Source: Zygnema cylindricum (taxonomy: Eukaryota; Streptophyta; Zygnematophyceae; Zygnematales; Zygnemataceae). From it: a stretch of 10,437 nucleotides of DNA. Numbering within the stretch: the stretch's first letter is position 1; each line of letters opens with the position of its first letter. A model generated the notes under the pieces. That model saw nothing but the letters and a program-made list of their open reading frames with translations. It was not told where the DNA came from and ran no database searches. This document shows positions 1 to 7,811 of this stretch, in pieces. The stretch is taken from positions 1-10,437 of the forward strand of contig JBBHKE010003424.1 of NCBI GenBank assembly GCA_037447655.1, written 5' to 3'. The translations under genes and the position numbers were made by a program.

Positions 1-548
1 AATCCAACATATTTCCCCCTTTGTATACATACTCCTTAATTTTCTGATCGGCCAACTGTTGTTGCTGAATCGTACCACTTCGGTACATCTCTATGAGAGC
101 CATCCAAAGATCGGATGCCCTTTCTACGTGCAAATGAGGACATGCAAGTCCTTGAGTGAGATGGCGTAGGATGAAGTGCTTTGCAACCATATTGTTGAAG
201 TCCCAGGTTTCAGTATCATTCTCCTCATTTCTCGGAATAGGTGACATGAATATCGAACCAGTTGCTATAGGTGTGGTCGTCTCCTTCTCCTTTCCTTTGT
301 CCACCACCTCTCCTTCTTTTGTTTCCTCCGTTGAAGGTGGATCCTCTTACCTGGTGAATCTGGTTCCTCCAAACCCTTGAGGAATTCTAAGACTTGATGG
401 ACGCCCCAAACGTCCACTCACTATCCCCCAAAACCTTTTTTTCGCATAGAGCTCCTATCATCATACTTTCCCAGTATATGAAGCCAGTTCCATTAAAGAT
501 TAGTACCCTAGAGGGTGGGCCCATAACTTGTAACTCTGAGACCTCCAT
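1..548 (-). pseudogene. Ty1/copia gag, 5' part, broken, cut by window edge
   Basis: N-terminal capsid region of a copia retrotransposon, read on the minus strand from ATG at 548-546 to the left edge. The start reads MEVSELQVMGPPSRV, followed by an FNGTGFIYW block (DUF4219/UBN2 type), an IVSGRLGRP block, a charged KGKEKE linker, then NDTETWDFNNM, DLWMALIEMYRSGTIQQQQ and YVYKGGNMLD, all hallmarks of copia gag. Two lesions are visible: an extra base, probably in the A7/G5 runs near 424-442, which shifts the frame, and an in-frame TAA at 349-347. From there to the edge it stays open. The gag at 4651-5423 shares the same blocks in the same order and gave independent support. The family is certain from the pattern; the rest of the element lies outside the window. 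In life gag packages the element's RNA; this copy could not make full-length protein. Confidence 0.88.
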
Positions 549-836
549 AAGTCCTCAGAGTAGACAGCTTCCAAGAAGCCTCTAGGATAATCCTGACCCC
601 TTTGTGTTTCAGCAAAATAACTGCCACCATGGCAAACAAAAAACCTTGACCACCTGCACCCGTGTGAAGGCAAGACTTCTCTGAGTTGATAGCAAAAAGA
701 ATCTCTGAATTTGCTTTCCTGAGCAGTAAGTTATGGAGGGTCAAAGTTGACCTTTTGTACAGAAGCTCTCTGAAGAGGGGGTCCTATCTTCTAATTTTTC
801 TAAGTCATATCTCTCTCACAAACTCTATCTACAGAT

Positions 837-867
837 GTACGGAACCAATCAGAATTGAGTTCCGTAC
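837..867. repeat. Hairpin around inverted CCAAT, copy A
   Basis: A perfect 9-bp inverted repeat: GTACGGAAC at 837-845 and GTTCCGTAC at 859-867, with a 13-nt loop containing CCAAT (antisense to the element). Copies A' (10306-10336, one mismatch) and B' (8266-8296, two inner pairs changed on both sides) have the same structure. It may be a promoter-protein site or an RNA structure; the sequence alone does not decide. Confidence 0.6.
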
Positions 868-1267
868 GCAAAAGTACAGCTGCCGGTGTCCTTTAGGTAC
901 GGACATTGTACGACAAGGCCTAAATGTCGACACATGTCATATCCGGATTCGGTGCCATAATCTCCGGAGATTCCACGATCCAACGTAATTTCGGCACAAA
1001 CCGCCGAAATCTTCCTCCGTGATCTCGGCGCTTAATGCGGCCGTCCGATGAAAATCTAATTTAATTGAAGCTGTAATAAATACATGTGCGGTATTTGTTT
1101 CACTTACAAAACAAATGCGCAGTATTGATTTTTAGTCCATACCGTAATCCGTACTTTATATATTAGCGGATCTATGTATCACGTAATCTATTATAGTTAA
1201 ATGAATAATCGTACGTATACATATTTTATTAATTATAAAACAATATACTACGTAACATGAATCCTAG

Positions 1268-1345
1268 ACTTAACGGCTAAGGCTACCGGCTATTTCCTGT
1301 CTGCTGGCCGGTAGGTACAAGGATCAATTCCTATCGCCGGCACAT
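1268..1345 (+). other. tRNA-like module (A and B box), antisense in LTR copy A
   Basis: On the plus strand, opposite to the copia, a TTAACGGCTAAGG stretch resembles a tRNA D-arm/A box. About 50 bases later GGATCAATTCC (1321-1331) resembles a B box (GGTTCGANNCC, two changes). The best-preserved relative, at 3880-3955, supports a tRNA origin. I read it as a decayed tRNA-derived insertion or internal Pol III promoter, not a working tRNA gene: the anticodon and acceptor stems do not fold convincingly. Confidence 0.45.
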
Positions 1346-1550
1346 ACCTTTTAAACAAATAAACCCTAACTAATATAAATTTCCCGTAAACCTCAAGATA
1401 GCCTAGGTAGCCATGGCTCTAGCTTCCTCTCCAATTTCTCAGTGACTGCGACAAGTTTGAGAGTTGGAGAGAGAAGTTAGAGATAGACTGCCTTGGCTTC
1501 TATATTTCTTTTCAGACCTAGAAAATACTTAAAAACCATTTGTTTCTACA

Positions 1551-1925
1551 ACATACGCGTGTCACACATTGAAACGGGAAAACGCAGCTGCAACACAAAC
1601 AGGACAACGCAATTGCGTACATGCGACGTAGGCATAACAACGCAGCTGCGGTTATTTTGGATATGATCTGTACGGACAACGCTGCTGCGGTCATCTTCGT
1701 TATGATCCGGTACGGGAAAACCCAGCCACGGATGATATGAATGTGATTTGTTACTAGACAACGCAACTGCGATTGATATGAATTAAGTCAATGGACGAGA
1801 TTAATAAGAGGATCACAAATGTCTTAGCCGACAAGTATTTGTACAATCACTTAGTTTAGATTTTGAGTAATACGGATTGTACGATGGTAGATTAGGTTGA
1901 CGGGAGTAGGAATACTTAGTTCGTA
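1551..1925 (+). mobile_element. Family 2 LTR fragment, plus-facing copy
   Basis: This stretch is a diverged, opposite-strand copy of sequence inside the family 2 LTR at 2795-2260. Shared blocks include TCACACATTGAAACGGG (1562-1578), GATATGAATTAAGTC, AAGAGGATCACAA and GTATTTGTACAATCACTTAG, each found in the same order in the reverse complement of 2590-2310. It lacks the LTR start because copy A abuts it at 1550. The minus copy has about 55 bp not present here, and this copy has an expanded repeat block at 1580-1771. It has no coding content. The right end is approximate: similarity fades after about 1890. Confidence 0.6.
1580..1771. repeat. Degenerate tandem repeats of about 40 bp with AACGCAGCTGCG core
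   Basis: Six cores related to AACGCAGCTGCG begin at about 1580, 1606, 1639, 1678, 1719 and 1760. Spacing settles at 39-41 bases for the last four, and the intervals share a GATATGATC-like stretch. The core is a near-palindrome (GCAGCTGC). The opposite-facing LTR copy has only one such core (reverse complement near 2485-2500), so the array seems to have expanded in this copy. Confidence 0.6.
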
Positions 1926-2259
1926 GTGGCAGGTTGGTTTTTGGACGTACCTCTCATATACACTTGTGTCGGCGGTACAACATTGAGTGGATACTCACTG
2001 CAAGTATAAGACTTAGGACGTAGAGCATCTTATGCATCTAGACTTCCAAGTAGTAAAACTGCAAACAGTTTTTGGGAAACTTCTGAGTATTCTATCTTGA
2101 GTGTTGTCGGGTTAATTGTGCTGAAACTTTGGGAGTTGTCAGTGTTTATACTGCTCTATATTGTGATAGAGTTTCGTGAAGTTTTGATGTTTATATAATA
2201 TTTGGAGAACACTTGAAAACAACTATTTGGTAGGATTTTTGACAACTTCAAAGAGTGTA
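1926..2259. other. No gene seen; AT-rich, possible LTR or 5' UTR remnant
   Basis: No frame here gives a recognisable protein and no RNA gene is visible. It lies between the two opposite-facing family 2 LTR fragments, so it may be the untranslated leader of the plus-facing copy. A TTATATAATATTTGG stretch near 2191-2205 could be TATA-like by chance. I found no initiator-Met primer-binding site (TGGTATCAGAGC type). Immediately downstream, ATG at 2262 opens a 30-codon frame beginning MSTSRTTAAPQPSP, reminiscent of copia gag starts, but it runs into the inverted LTR and stops at 2352-2354. Confidence 0.35.
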
Positions 2260-2795
2260 TTATGTCAACTTCTAGGACTACTGCTGCTCCTCAACCTTCA
2301 CCGGTGATTGTAGAACAACACAATCAATATTACTCAGAAATCTATAATAAGTGATTGTACAAATACTTTCCGCACGCTTAGTTACTATTGTTCGGATACG
2401 TCTATCCGGTTGTTGGGAAATCACCTGCCAGCTAAGTCACTTGTGATCCTCTTATGAATCTTGTCCGTCGACTTAATCCATATCAACCGCGGCTGCGTTG
2501 TCCAGTACTAGATGATTTCCAAACTAGCCGCTTTCCTTCTTGTTCGACCGATTCTAAGACTACACCCGTTTAATGTGTGAGACGCCTATGTGGGCGTCGA
2601 CGCCATTCTAAAACACGTGCACTGTCCTTAAGTGACGACGCGTGTCCTTGTGGAATTAAGCTGCACTTTACTGTTTTAATGTCGTCACTCTATTTGAGGT
2701 AAATTTTACAGGACTTTGAACTTAATATATTCTAAGTCCTAAAACCTCCCCTCACACATCCATTTATTGAGACTTAAAGCTTTCCAAAATCAACA
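2260..2795 (-). mobile_element. Family 2 copia 3' LTR, minus-facing
   Basis: Immediately after the polypurine tract on the minus strand, the sequence begins TGTTGATTTTGG at 2795, the expected TG start of a copia 3' LTR following AGGGGAG. Reading down, it contains an AATAAATGG stretch (possible poly(A) signal), then the blocks shared with the plus-facing fragment at 1551-1925. The 3' end is not resolved; shared sequence fades near 2300, so 2260 is an upper estimate of extent. It does not resemble the family 1 LTR, which is why I treat the RNase H element as a different family. Confidence 0.6.
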
Positions 2796-2802
2796 CTCCC
2801 CT
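2796..2802 (-). other. Polypurine tract, plus-strand DNA primer of family 2 copia
   Basis: AGGGGAG on the minus strand lies directly before the TGTTG LTR start and about 17 bases after the RNase H stop codon (2821-2819). This spacing and order are typical of copia elements, where the tract survives RNase H digestion and primes second-strand synthesis. Confidence 0.7.
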
Positions 2803-2818
2803 AAAGCTTTAAACTCAG

Positions 2819-3712
2819 CTAGTAACCTAGTTCCACTGCATCCCTGCTATACTTCAACTTAAGAGTAGGAAGAGCTTTAGTGAGCATTTTAGCAATCATA
2901 TTTGCATCTGGCAAATAACATAATTTAATAACCCTAGAAAACATTTTTCTCTTACAAAGTGTAATCTTACATCTATGTGCTTACTCTTCAAGTGGTGACG
3001 CGGGTTAGAGGCAATGGCAATGGCAGCCTGGTTATCACACCAGAACACTTGTGGATCAACCTACATGTATCCCAATTCTTGCAACAAAATTTTTACCCAT
3101 AAGAGTTCTTTGAGGGTAGAGCTTGCTGCCATGTACTTTGACTCCAATCGTCGACTGTGTCGTGACTTTTTGAAGTTTGCTGCTCCAGCAGCAAGTCCTA
3201 TTCCCAATTTGCAGAACAAATCCGATGGTGGATTTCCAGCTTGGGAGGTCGCCATAGCTTGCATCACTCCATCTTTCCAACTTCACTTCTCGTCCGCCTA
3301 GTGTGAGTTTGAGGTCTTTAGTTCCTGCCAAATATCTTAATACTTTCATTGTTGCATCACGGTCTGATTTTCTCAGATTCTCTTGACTGTTGCTTAGTAC
3401 CCCAACTGCTGGAGCAATGTAAGGACATGTAGTTTTCATGAAATATTTTAAACTTCCCACTATTTCTTTGTTCCCTGACTCTAAATACTCATTAACAATA
3501 ACACCTGGTTTTGTCTCATCTCCTTCTCTCTGCCGAAACTCTATAAGAGTTATACACCCTTTTGCCCCCCGCATTCCATACTCATCTAACATGTTTCCAA
3601 TAACCTCCTTTTGAGTCAATTTTATTTCTTTCTTATTTCTGTCCCTCTCTACCTGGATACCCAAAATATATTTTGCCTCACCGAGGTCTTTCATCTCGAA
3701 CCGTTCTAAATA
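2819..3712 (-). pseudogene. Copia RT C-terminal part and RNase H, broken
   Basis: 3' end of a copia pol gene on the minus strand. It opens at the junction with LTR copy C with FEMKDLGEAKYILGI (after the missing YVDD region), then YIAPAVGVLSN, MKVLRYLAGTKDL, and the RNase H block WSDASY (about 3260-3280), KSTIGFV and CWSSKLQKV. The frame then shifts near 3152; the neighbouring frame continues KYMAASSTLKELLWVKILL, meets TAG at 3058-3056, and continues WCDNQAAIAIASNP and KSKHIDVRLHFVREK. Another shift near 2958 restores YLPDANMIAKMLTKALP to the natural stop at 2821-2819. So it has two frameshifts and one stop, and far fewer lesions than the plus-strand pol. RNase H would remove RNA from the RNA:DNA hybrid. 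Upstream it is fused in frame to 49 codons of antisense LTR, giving an open frame 3859-3056 of 267 residues. Confidence 0.88.
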
Positions 3713-3879
3713 GATTAGTGAAAAAGGAAAAGAAAAGCGCAGATAGTCTGCCTCCACCTCTTCTCTGTAGCCCCCATACTTGTTGTAGTCACTCAAAGAG
3801 AGAGAAAGTGGTGGAGCCATGGCTCTCTTAGCTCCATAAGCAGGACTAAAGAGTGACATAGGTCACTCTCACCAAAAGG

Positions 3880-3955
3880 TTGAGTCAGGCAGGGCTCAAA
3901 CCTCCGACCGGCAAAGGGAGACGTAGCTGTCAGCTCTTACCAATTTGTCGTAGGA
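3880..3955 (-). other. tRNA-like module, best-preserved copy, antisense in LTR C
   Basis: On the minus strand, AATTGGTAAGAGCTG (A box cagctcttacc at 3931-3941 on plus) is followed by GGTTTGAGCCC (3902-3892), one base from the B-box consensus GGTTCGANNCC. The spacing and the GGTCGGAGG just before the B box match the body of plant tRNAs. The acceptor stem is not obvious. Best read as a tRNA-derived segment (SINE-like) fixed in the LTR. Confidence 0.55.
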
Positions 3956-4080
3956 GTTCAATAAATTACATAGGCTATGATATTTATTTACACTGTGTTT
4001 TGATCTCTAATCCGGTTAACGGAAATATAAATGAAGGGACATAGAACTAGTTAATATATAGTGCGAACATGATCTTGCTC

Positions 4081-4107
4081 GAAACAAATGAATCGAACAT
4101 TTGTTTC
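4081..4107. repeat. Perfect 10-bp hairpin
   Basis: GAAACAAATG (4081-4090) and CATTTGTTTC (4098-4107) pair fully around a 7-nt loop. Similar ATTTGTTT/AAACAAAT hairpins lie at comparable places in copies A (1093-1116) and A' (10028-10055), although the arms are in the other order here, so it may not be the same structure. Confidence 0.6.
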
Positions 4108-4450
4108 AAGGGCTAACATTAAAAGTCGTTTTTGATCCAACGGCAGATGGTGCCGCCGAGATCCCAGAATGGTCACTTTGGCGGTTTTCGCACGTAGCAT
4201 GACCTGGTGCAACGTTGAGAGATAACATTTGAAAACGGAAATCCCGGGGACATAAAGATGAGTCAAATGGAGACACGCGTCCACTCAATGGCCTTGTCAT
4301 ACACATGCTGTACAAAAAGTACATCGTCCGTAGTACCTTTTTGTACTATAAAGTCATATGATTCGATCGTACTGTAGTAGATAGAGGTTGTGAGAGGGGT
4401 TTGGGACTTAGCATTTTTTATAGGCAGTAGCCTCTCTCTTTGAGATTTTG

Positions 4451-4458
4451 TATAAATT
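4451..4458 (+). promoter_or_regulatory. TATA-like box of LTR copy C
   Basis: TATAAATT lies about 10 bases after a CTCTCTC-TTT-GAGA motif and upstream of the leader. B' has TATAAATGG (minus, 8184-8176) and B has CTATAAA (9524-9530) at the same relative place; in A and A' it reads GTACAAAA, so those promoters look damaged. Position and sense direction fit an LTR Pol II promoter. Confidence 0.5.
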
Positions 4459-4650
4459 GGCATTTTTGTCGCTTTATAACTTATCGCTAGGTAAGTCGTT
4501 TTAAATGATTTTTTTTGTTCTGGACTCAAGGGACTCTAGAATGCACAAGGGTGCAATTAGGTTGACAATTTGTTTGCTTGATTAGTAGTGGTTGTAGGTG
4601 AAAGATGGCTAGTTAAAACTATCTAGAGGCTTCCTGAATTTTGTAGTCCA

Positions 4651-5423
4651 ATGGAAGACACATAATTGCAGGTCTAGGGTGCCCATCTTCAATGGATCTT
4701 ATTTTATTTATTGGGAAGCCATGATGACATGGGCTTTGTGCGAAAAATGATACTAGGGTATTGTGAGTGGACAAGTGAAACGTCCACCTCAGGGAACTCC
4801 ACCATGGTTTGGTGAAATAAGGTTTTTTGCAGCAACATCTGCAACAATGAAGGAGGTAGATGATAGGGGCAGCTGTGTGTCCGAAAAGGGGAAAGAAAAA
4901 GAGACACCTCTTATTCCTATAGCTCCTATTCCGACAACACCCGGAGCGGCGATCGTGAAGACCGCAGAGAACGACACCCAAACGTGGGAAGACACCAACA
5001 TGGCTGTCAAAAACTTCATTGTGAGACACCTCACTTAAGCTTCCAACTCCCCATCTTCAAGTTTACACGGCCAAGGAGTTGTGGGTGAGTTTAGTGGAGA
5101 TCTATAGAGTTGGTACAATTCAGCAGCTCCATTTGGCCGAGCAAAAGTTGGGAGATTATACTTACAAAGGGGGAAAGACGTTAGACTATTGTAATGATCT
5201 CTCATGTTTGTATATAAAGAGGGAGAGTGCCAGGTGGATAGGTACAATGAAGATGAAAGTTAACACTCTCATCATGAAGTTACCCGACAAGTATAAGAAC
5301 ATAGTGTACCAAGTACAGGAAATGACTGCCAGTTCATTGAAGTGAAATATAGTGGTCCAAATGATACTTGTGCAGGAAAACATGATTGAGATCGAAGAGG
5401 AGGAAAAAGCATTCAAGCTCTAG
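4651..5423 (+). pseudogene. Copia gag, broken
   Basis: Capsid gene of the plus-strand family 1 element. The ATG at 4651 matches the start at 548 in the left copy, but 14 bases missing between the start and FNGSYFIYW (from 4688) put it out of frame. Further lesions are TGA (4748) and TAG (4754) before GIVSGQVKRPPQG, TAA at 5036-5038 where the left copy has CAA (Gln), a frame change between 5038 and 5070, TGA at 5343 and TAG at 5421. Readable blocks are GKEKE, NDTQTWEDTNM, KELWVSLVEIYRVGTIQQ, YTYKGGKTLDYCNDL, LPDKYKNIVYQVQEM and an acidic tail IEEEEKAFK. About 96 residues separate FNG from the TQTW block, longer than I expect for this family; the left copy shares the insertion. Confidence 0.88.
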
Positions 5424-5515
5424 CTAGCCAAGAACACAAGTGTAGAAAGAACCCAAAAAAACCGTACAAATGAGAAAGAGATCAGTCTGAAGGATCGAGG
5501 CCTCCAAAGGGTCTT

Positions 5516-5557
5516 TGTCATTTTTGCAAAAAGCTGTGACTTTTCATTGCGGATTGT
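5516..5557 (+). pseudogene. Gag zinc knuckle, broken
   Basis: The frame reads CHFCKKL, then TGA (5537-5539), then LFIADC. Against the CX2CX4HX4C nucleic-acid-binding knuckle, all three Cys are present, but the Gly position before His is a stop and the zinc-binding His is Leu. Spacing is exact, so the identification is firm although the motif cannot bind zinc. Confidence 0.82.
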
Positions 5558-6111
5558 GTCAAGCTCTCAGAGCTGAGGCTCTAAAAGAACCATGGAGGGG
5601 GTTTTTGTGCAAGGAAGAAAAAGGCATTTGTGGCCACAAAAGTGAAAGGAGAGACCGAGGATGAGTCCTGTGAGCAAGAGGATAAGGAAATTCTTCTTGA
5701 CAAGATTATAGAGGAGAATGAGATCCCTCGGAAACAAAAGTGCGCTCTCGGAGCAATTCGAGAAGCTCCACAGGAAGGATGGATTATTGACTCAAGAGAA
5801 TCCATGCATGTGTGTCGTGATAGGCTTCTCTTTACTAAGCTAAGAAAAATCCCTACTGTAGAGATAGAGTATGGAAATAGAAGAGTAGTTACTACAGATC
5901 TAGTGGGATAAGTAGATCTGAAAGTCTTAGTAGAGGGTAAGACTTCTATACTCACCTTCTTAGATGTACTCTGCATTCCTCGACTGAGGAAAAATCAAGT
6001 CTCTACGTTCGTATTAGATGATAAATATTTGATACCTTCACTAAAAAGAGAGTCTTTACAGCTAAATTTGGGGATGAAGTCTACTTCACGGCAGATAAGG
6101 GTAGCCAATGA
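5558..6111 (+). pseudogene. Copia aspartic protease region, broken
   Basis: Protease part of the polyprotein, in the same frame as the zinc knuckle. An open stretch 5630-5911 carries an acidic linker and GWIIDSRESMHVCRDR. In copia proteases the active-site loop is DSGA or DTGA; here 5789-5800 encodes DSRE, so the flap-facing Gly-Ala pair is lost. Then come VEIEYGNRRVVTTDLVG, TAA at 5909-5911, VDLKVLVEGKT, and LDVLCIPRLRKNQVS, which matches the usual end of the domain. After about 6020 the frame changes before GDEVYFTADKGSQ and TGA at 6109. The enzyme would release capsid, integrase and RT from the polyprotein by dimerising. Confidence 0.82.
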
Positions 6112-7380
6112 ATGTTGAAGTTTAACCTGAGTAATGAAAAGAAGAATGCTTATTATGTTGGTGTCCCAAAGATGATGATTTAGCATAAGCGGTTGGGGCA
6201 TGTGCATTTTGATAGGTTTAGGGAAATGAAGAAGTTTGGTGTAGTAGAAGGCATTCAGTTTGAGGATAATGAAATGGTGATGACTGTACTAGATGTGCCC
6301 AAAGTAAGGCTCACATAATTCCTTTTCACAAAGTTGCCACGTATAAGGGTGAGAAACTACTAGATCTATTGCACACAGATATCTGGGGACTAGCAAAAGT
6401 ACCTTCGGTTGGAGGGAAAAGGTTTATGCTGACAATAACTGATGACAAGTCCAGATACTCTAGAATGTACTTTCAAAAAACAAAGCCTGAAACAACAACT
6501 TACGTCAAAGAATATACAACCTGGAGTGAGAAGTTGCACGGAACCCGCATTAAGAGAATAAGGAGAGATAATGGGGGAGAGTGTACCTCTAACTAGTTTG
6601 AGGATTTCTTGAGGGATGAGGGAGTTCAAGATTTGAAAGTTGTACCGTATAATCCAGAAAAAAATGGGGTAGCTGAGAGGTTCAACCGAACACTATGAGA
6701 TAGTGTATGCAGTATGTTGGTCGACAAAATAATGGAAAGAGGTTTTGGGCAGAAGCAATGAACTTCGCCAACTACATTAAGAATAGAGTCCTTACCTCAG
6801 CCGAAAAAGGAATGACACCTTTAAAGAGATGGGTTGGAAGGAAACCAAATATCTCCCACCTTAAAGTATTCGGTAGCCAAGCTTACAATCTTGATACGGA
6901 TAGGAAAAATTGGAAACTAGATGCTAGGGGATAACCTGGATACTTTGTAGGATATGATGAGGATGTGAAGGGATATAGAGTCTATGACTTAACAAAGCAA
7001 GATATCATTCTGGTCAAACACCTAGTTGTCATGGATGAAGAGAAGTCATTTGACTTCTTCAAATATATGTAGAAGATAAGAATCAGATTTGAGTCCGAAA
7101 GTGAGGACAACTCGGTTATTCTCGAAAGGGACATGAGTGAAATTGTGATAGCATATTTAGGGGAGATCCAAGATACAAGAGATCTATCGCAAACCCCACA
7201 TATTCCAATGGGATTCAAGGAGATAGAAGAGGAGGAACCATAACCGGCTTCCATGGATAGGGAAGCCAATGAGACAGTAAGGAGAAATCCAAGACTTCCC
7301 TCTATTCCAGCTTCGGAGTTTGAGGGAGGGAGAATGAGCAGCAAAAGGATACAAGAAAAACAAGCCGCTCATAAGGTAAC
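6112..7380 (+). pseudogene. Copia integrase, broken, catalytic triad readable
   Basis: GAG-pre-integrase plus integrase core. After KFNLSNEKKNAYYVGV, a TAG at 6181 takes the place of the Trp usually before the zinc-binding HX4H (His at 6184 and 6199). The CX2C half is at 6285-6296 in another frame. The core keeps Asp at 6378 (HTDIWG), Asp at 6567 (RRDNGGEC) and Glu at 6675 (NGVAERFNRTL), all in one frame with 35 residues between the last two, the DD35E pattern. Stops at 6594 and 6696 interrupt it. A frame change near 6720-6731 leads to RFWAEAMNFANYIKNR, HLKVFGSQAY, TAA at 6932, and GYFVGYDEDVKGYRVYD. The stretch to 7380 is the acidic low-complexity linker before RT, with more stops. It would insert the cDNA into the host chromosome. 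Confidence 0.88.
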
Positions 7381-7811
7381 TTAGCTATCTCACTTTGATG
7401 AGCCTCAGTCATACCTGGAGGCAGTGAATAGTTTGGAGAAAGACAGATGGATTAGAGCCATAAATGATGAGATGGCCTCCATCTGGAAGCAAATACTTGG
7501 GAATTAGCAGACTGTTATATTCAGTGAAAACCAATTGGCAGTAATTGCGTGTTTAAACTAAAATTGAACCCAAATAATACCATATAGAGATAAAAGGCTT
7601 GATTGGTAGCAAAGAGGTTCACAAAAAATAAGGGAATTGACTATAAGGAGACTTTCGCTTTAGTTGTTCGATTCCCATCAGTAAGGATTTTCCTCAATCT
7701 AGCGGCAACGGAAGACATGGATATACATCAAATGGATATTAAGGCCGCCTTCCTCAATTGTGAATTAGAGGAATAAATCTTGATGCGGCAACCAAATGGG
7801 TTCGTGTATGA
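7381..7811 (+). pseudogene. Copia RT N-terminal half, broken and truncated
   Basis: Reverse transcriptase fingers and palm start. SHFDEPQSYLEAVNS and RWIRAINDEMASI are followed by a frame change near 7480, then EANTWELAD, several stops (TGA, TAG, TAA, TGA within about 7525-7600), GIDYKETFALVVRFPSVR and IHQMDIKAAFLNCELEE with motif A Asp at 7735-7737, TAA after the second Glu, then QPNGFVYE. Here coding similarity ends abruptly, and the next bases are the inverted gag start of another copy (B'). The YVDD motif and everything after it are missing; a C-terminal RT half occurs only on the opposite strand at 3712. Confidence 0.85.

Larger units (their letters stand above)
549..1550 (-). mobile_element. 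Family 1 copia 5' LTR plus leader, copy A
   Basis: Non-coding 5' module of the element whose gag lies at 548-1. In the sense (minus) direction it starts TGTAGAAAC at 1550 and ends at the gag ATG. The same start appears at 9596 in copy A', which fixes the LTR 5' end by shared homology. The order of landmarks is the same in all five copies: pyrimidine-rich stretch, GCCATGGCTC, tRNA-like module on the other strand, AT-rich tract, ATCGGACGGCCGC-like box, GTAC cluster, CT/AG hairpin, TATA-like site, then the ATAACTTACTGCTC leader motif. I cannot place the LTR/leader junction: no clear CA end followed by an initiator-Met primer site is present; TATCAACTCAGAG near 676-688 is only a weak candidate. 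Compared with A' it lacks roughly 30 bp near 985-1000. Confidence 0.75.
3713..4650 (+). mobile_element. Family 1 copia 5' LTR plus leader, copy C
   Basis: 5' non-coding module of the plus-strand gag-pol at 4651-7811. Landmarks run in the same order as in A/A': GATAGTCTGCC and a CT-rich tract, GTAGTCACTCAAAG, GCCATGGCTC (3817-3826), antisense tRNA-like module, AT-rich tract, GTAC cluster (4310-4372), CT/GAG motif (4432-4445), TATAAATT (4451-4458), ATAACTTATCGCT, and a leader with GGACTCAAGGG. It lacks about the first 35 bases of the LTR, including TG, where the family 2 RT fragment abuts. It is far more diverged from A than A' is, so it belongs to an older insertion. A 10-bp hairpin, GAAACAAATG/CATTTGTTTC, sits at 4081-4107. 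Confidence 0.68.

Noticed and set aside
676-688. Primer-binding site for initiator Met tRNA (TATCAACTCAGAG)
   Set aside because: Only partly like TGGTATCAGAGC and not kept in C or B', where GGACTCAAGGG stands instead.
686-988. 100-residue plus-strand open frame
   Set aside because: Covers LTR/leader copy A in antisense; the equivalent in A' and B' is not conserved as protein.
527-1551. The 1-kb units as a DNA transposon with terminal inverted repeats
   Set aside because: Outward inverted copies first suggested it, but the units lead straight into gag in sense, start TG and carry TATA-like sites, so LTR plus leader fits better.
1518-1766. Two overlapping minus-strand frames of 82 and 71 residues
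   Set aside because: They read through tandem repeats and the LTR edge; no conservation or motifs.
2262-2354. 30-codon frame MSTSRTTAAPQPSP... as a gene
   Set aside because: Might be a gag start remnant, but half of it is antisense LTR and it is too short to call.
3880-3955. Functional tRNA gene
   Set aside because: A and B boxes are good, but no acceptor stem, anticodon stem or clear terminator could be found by eye.
4619-5029. 136-residue open frame on the minus strand
   Set aside because: It lies antisense to the recognised gag blocks and has no family features; an overlap by chance.
5581-5976. 131-residue minus-strand open frame
   Set aside because: Antisense shadow of the protease region.
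6982-7344. 120-residue minus-strand open frame rich in Ser and Leu
   Set aside because: Antisense to the acidic linker between integrase and RT; composition follows from that.
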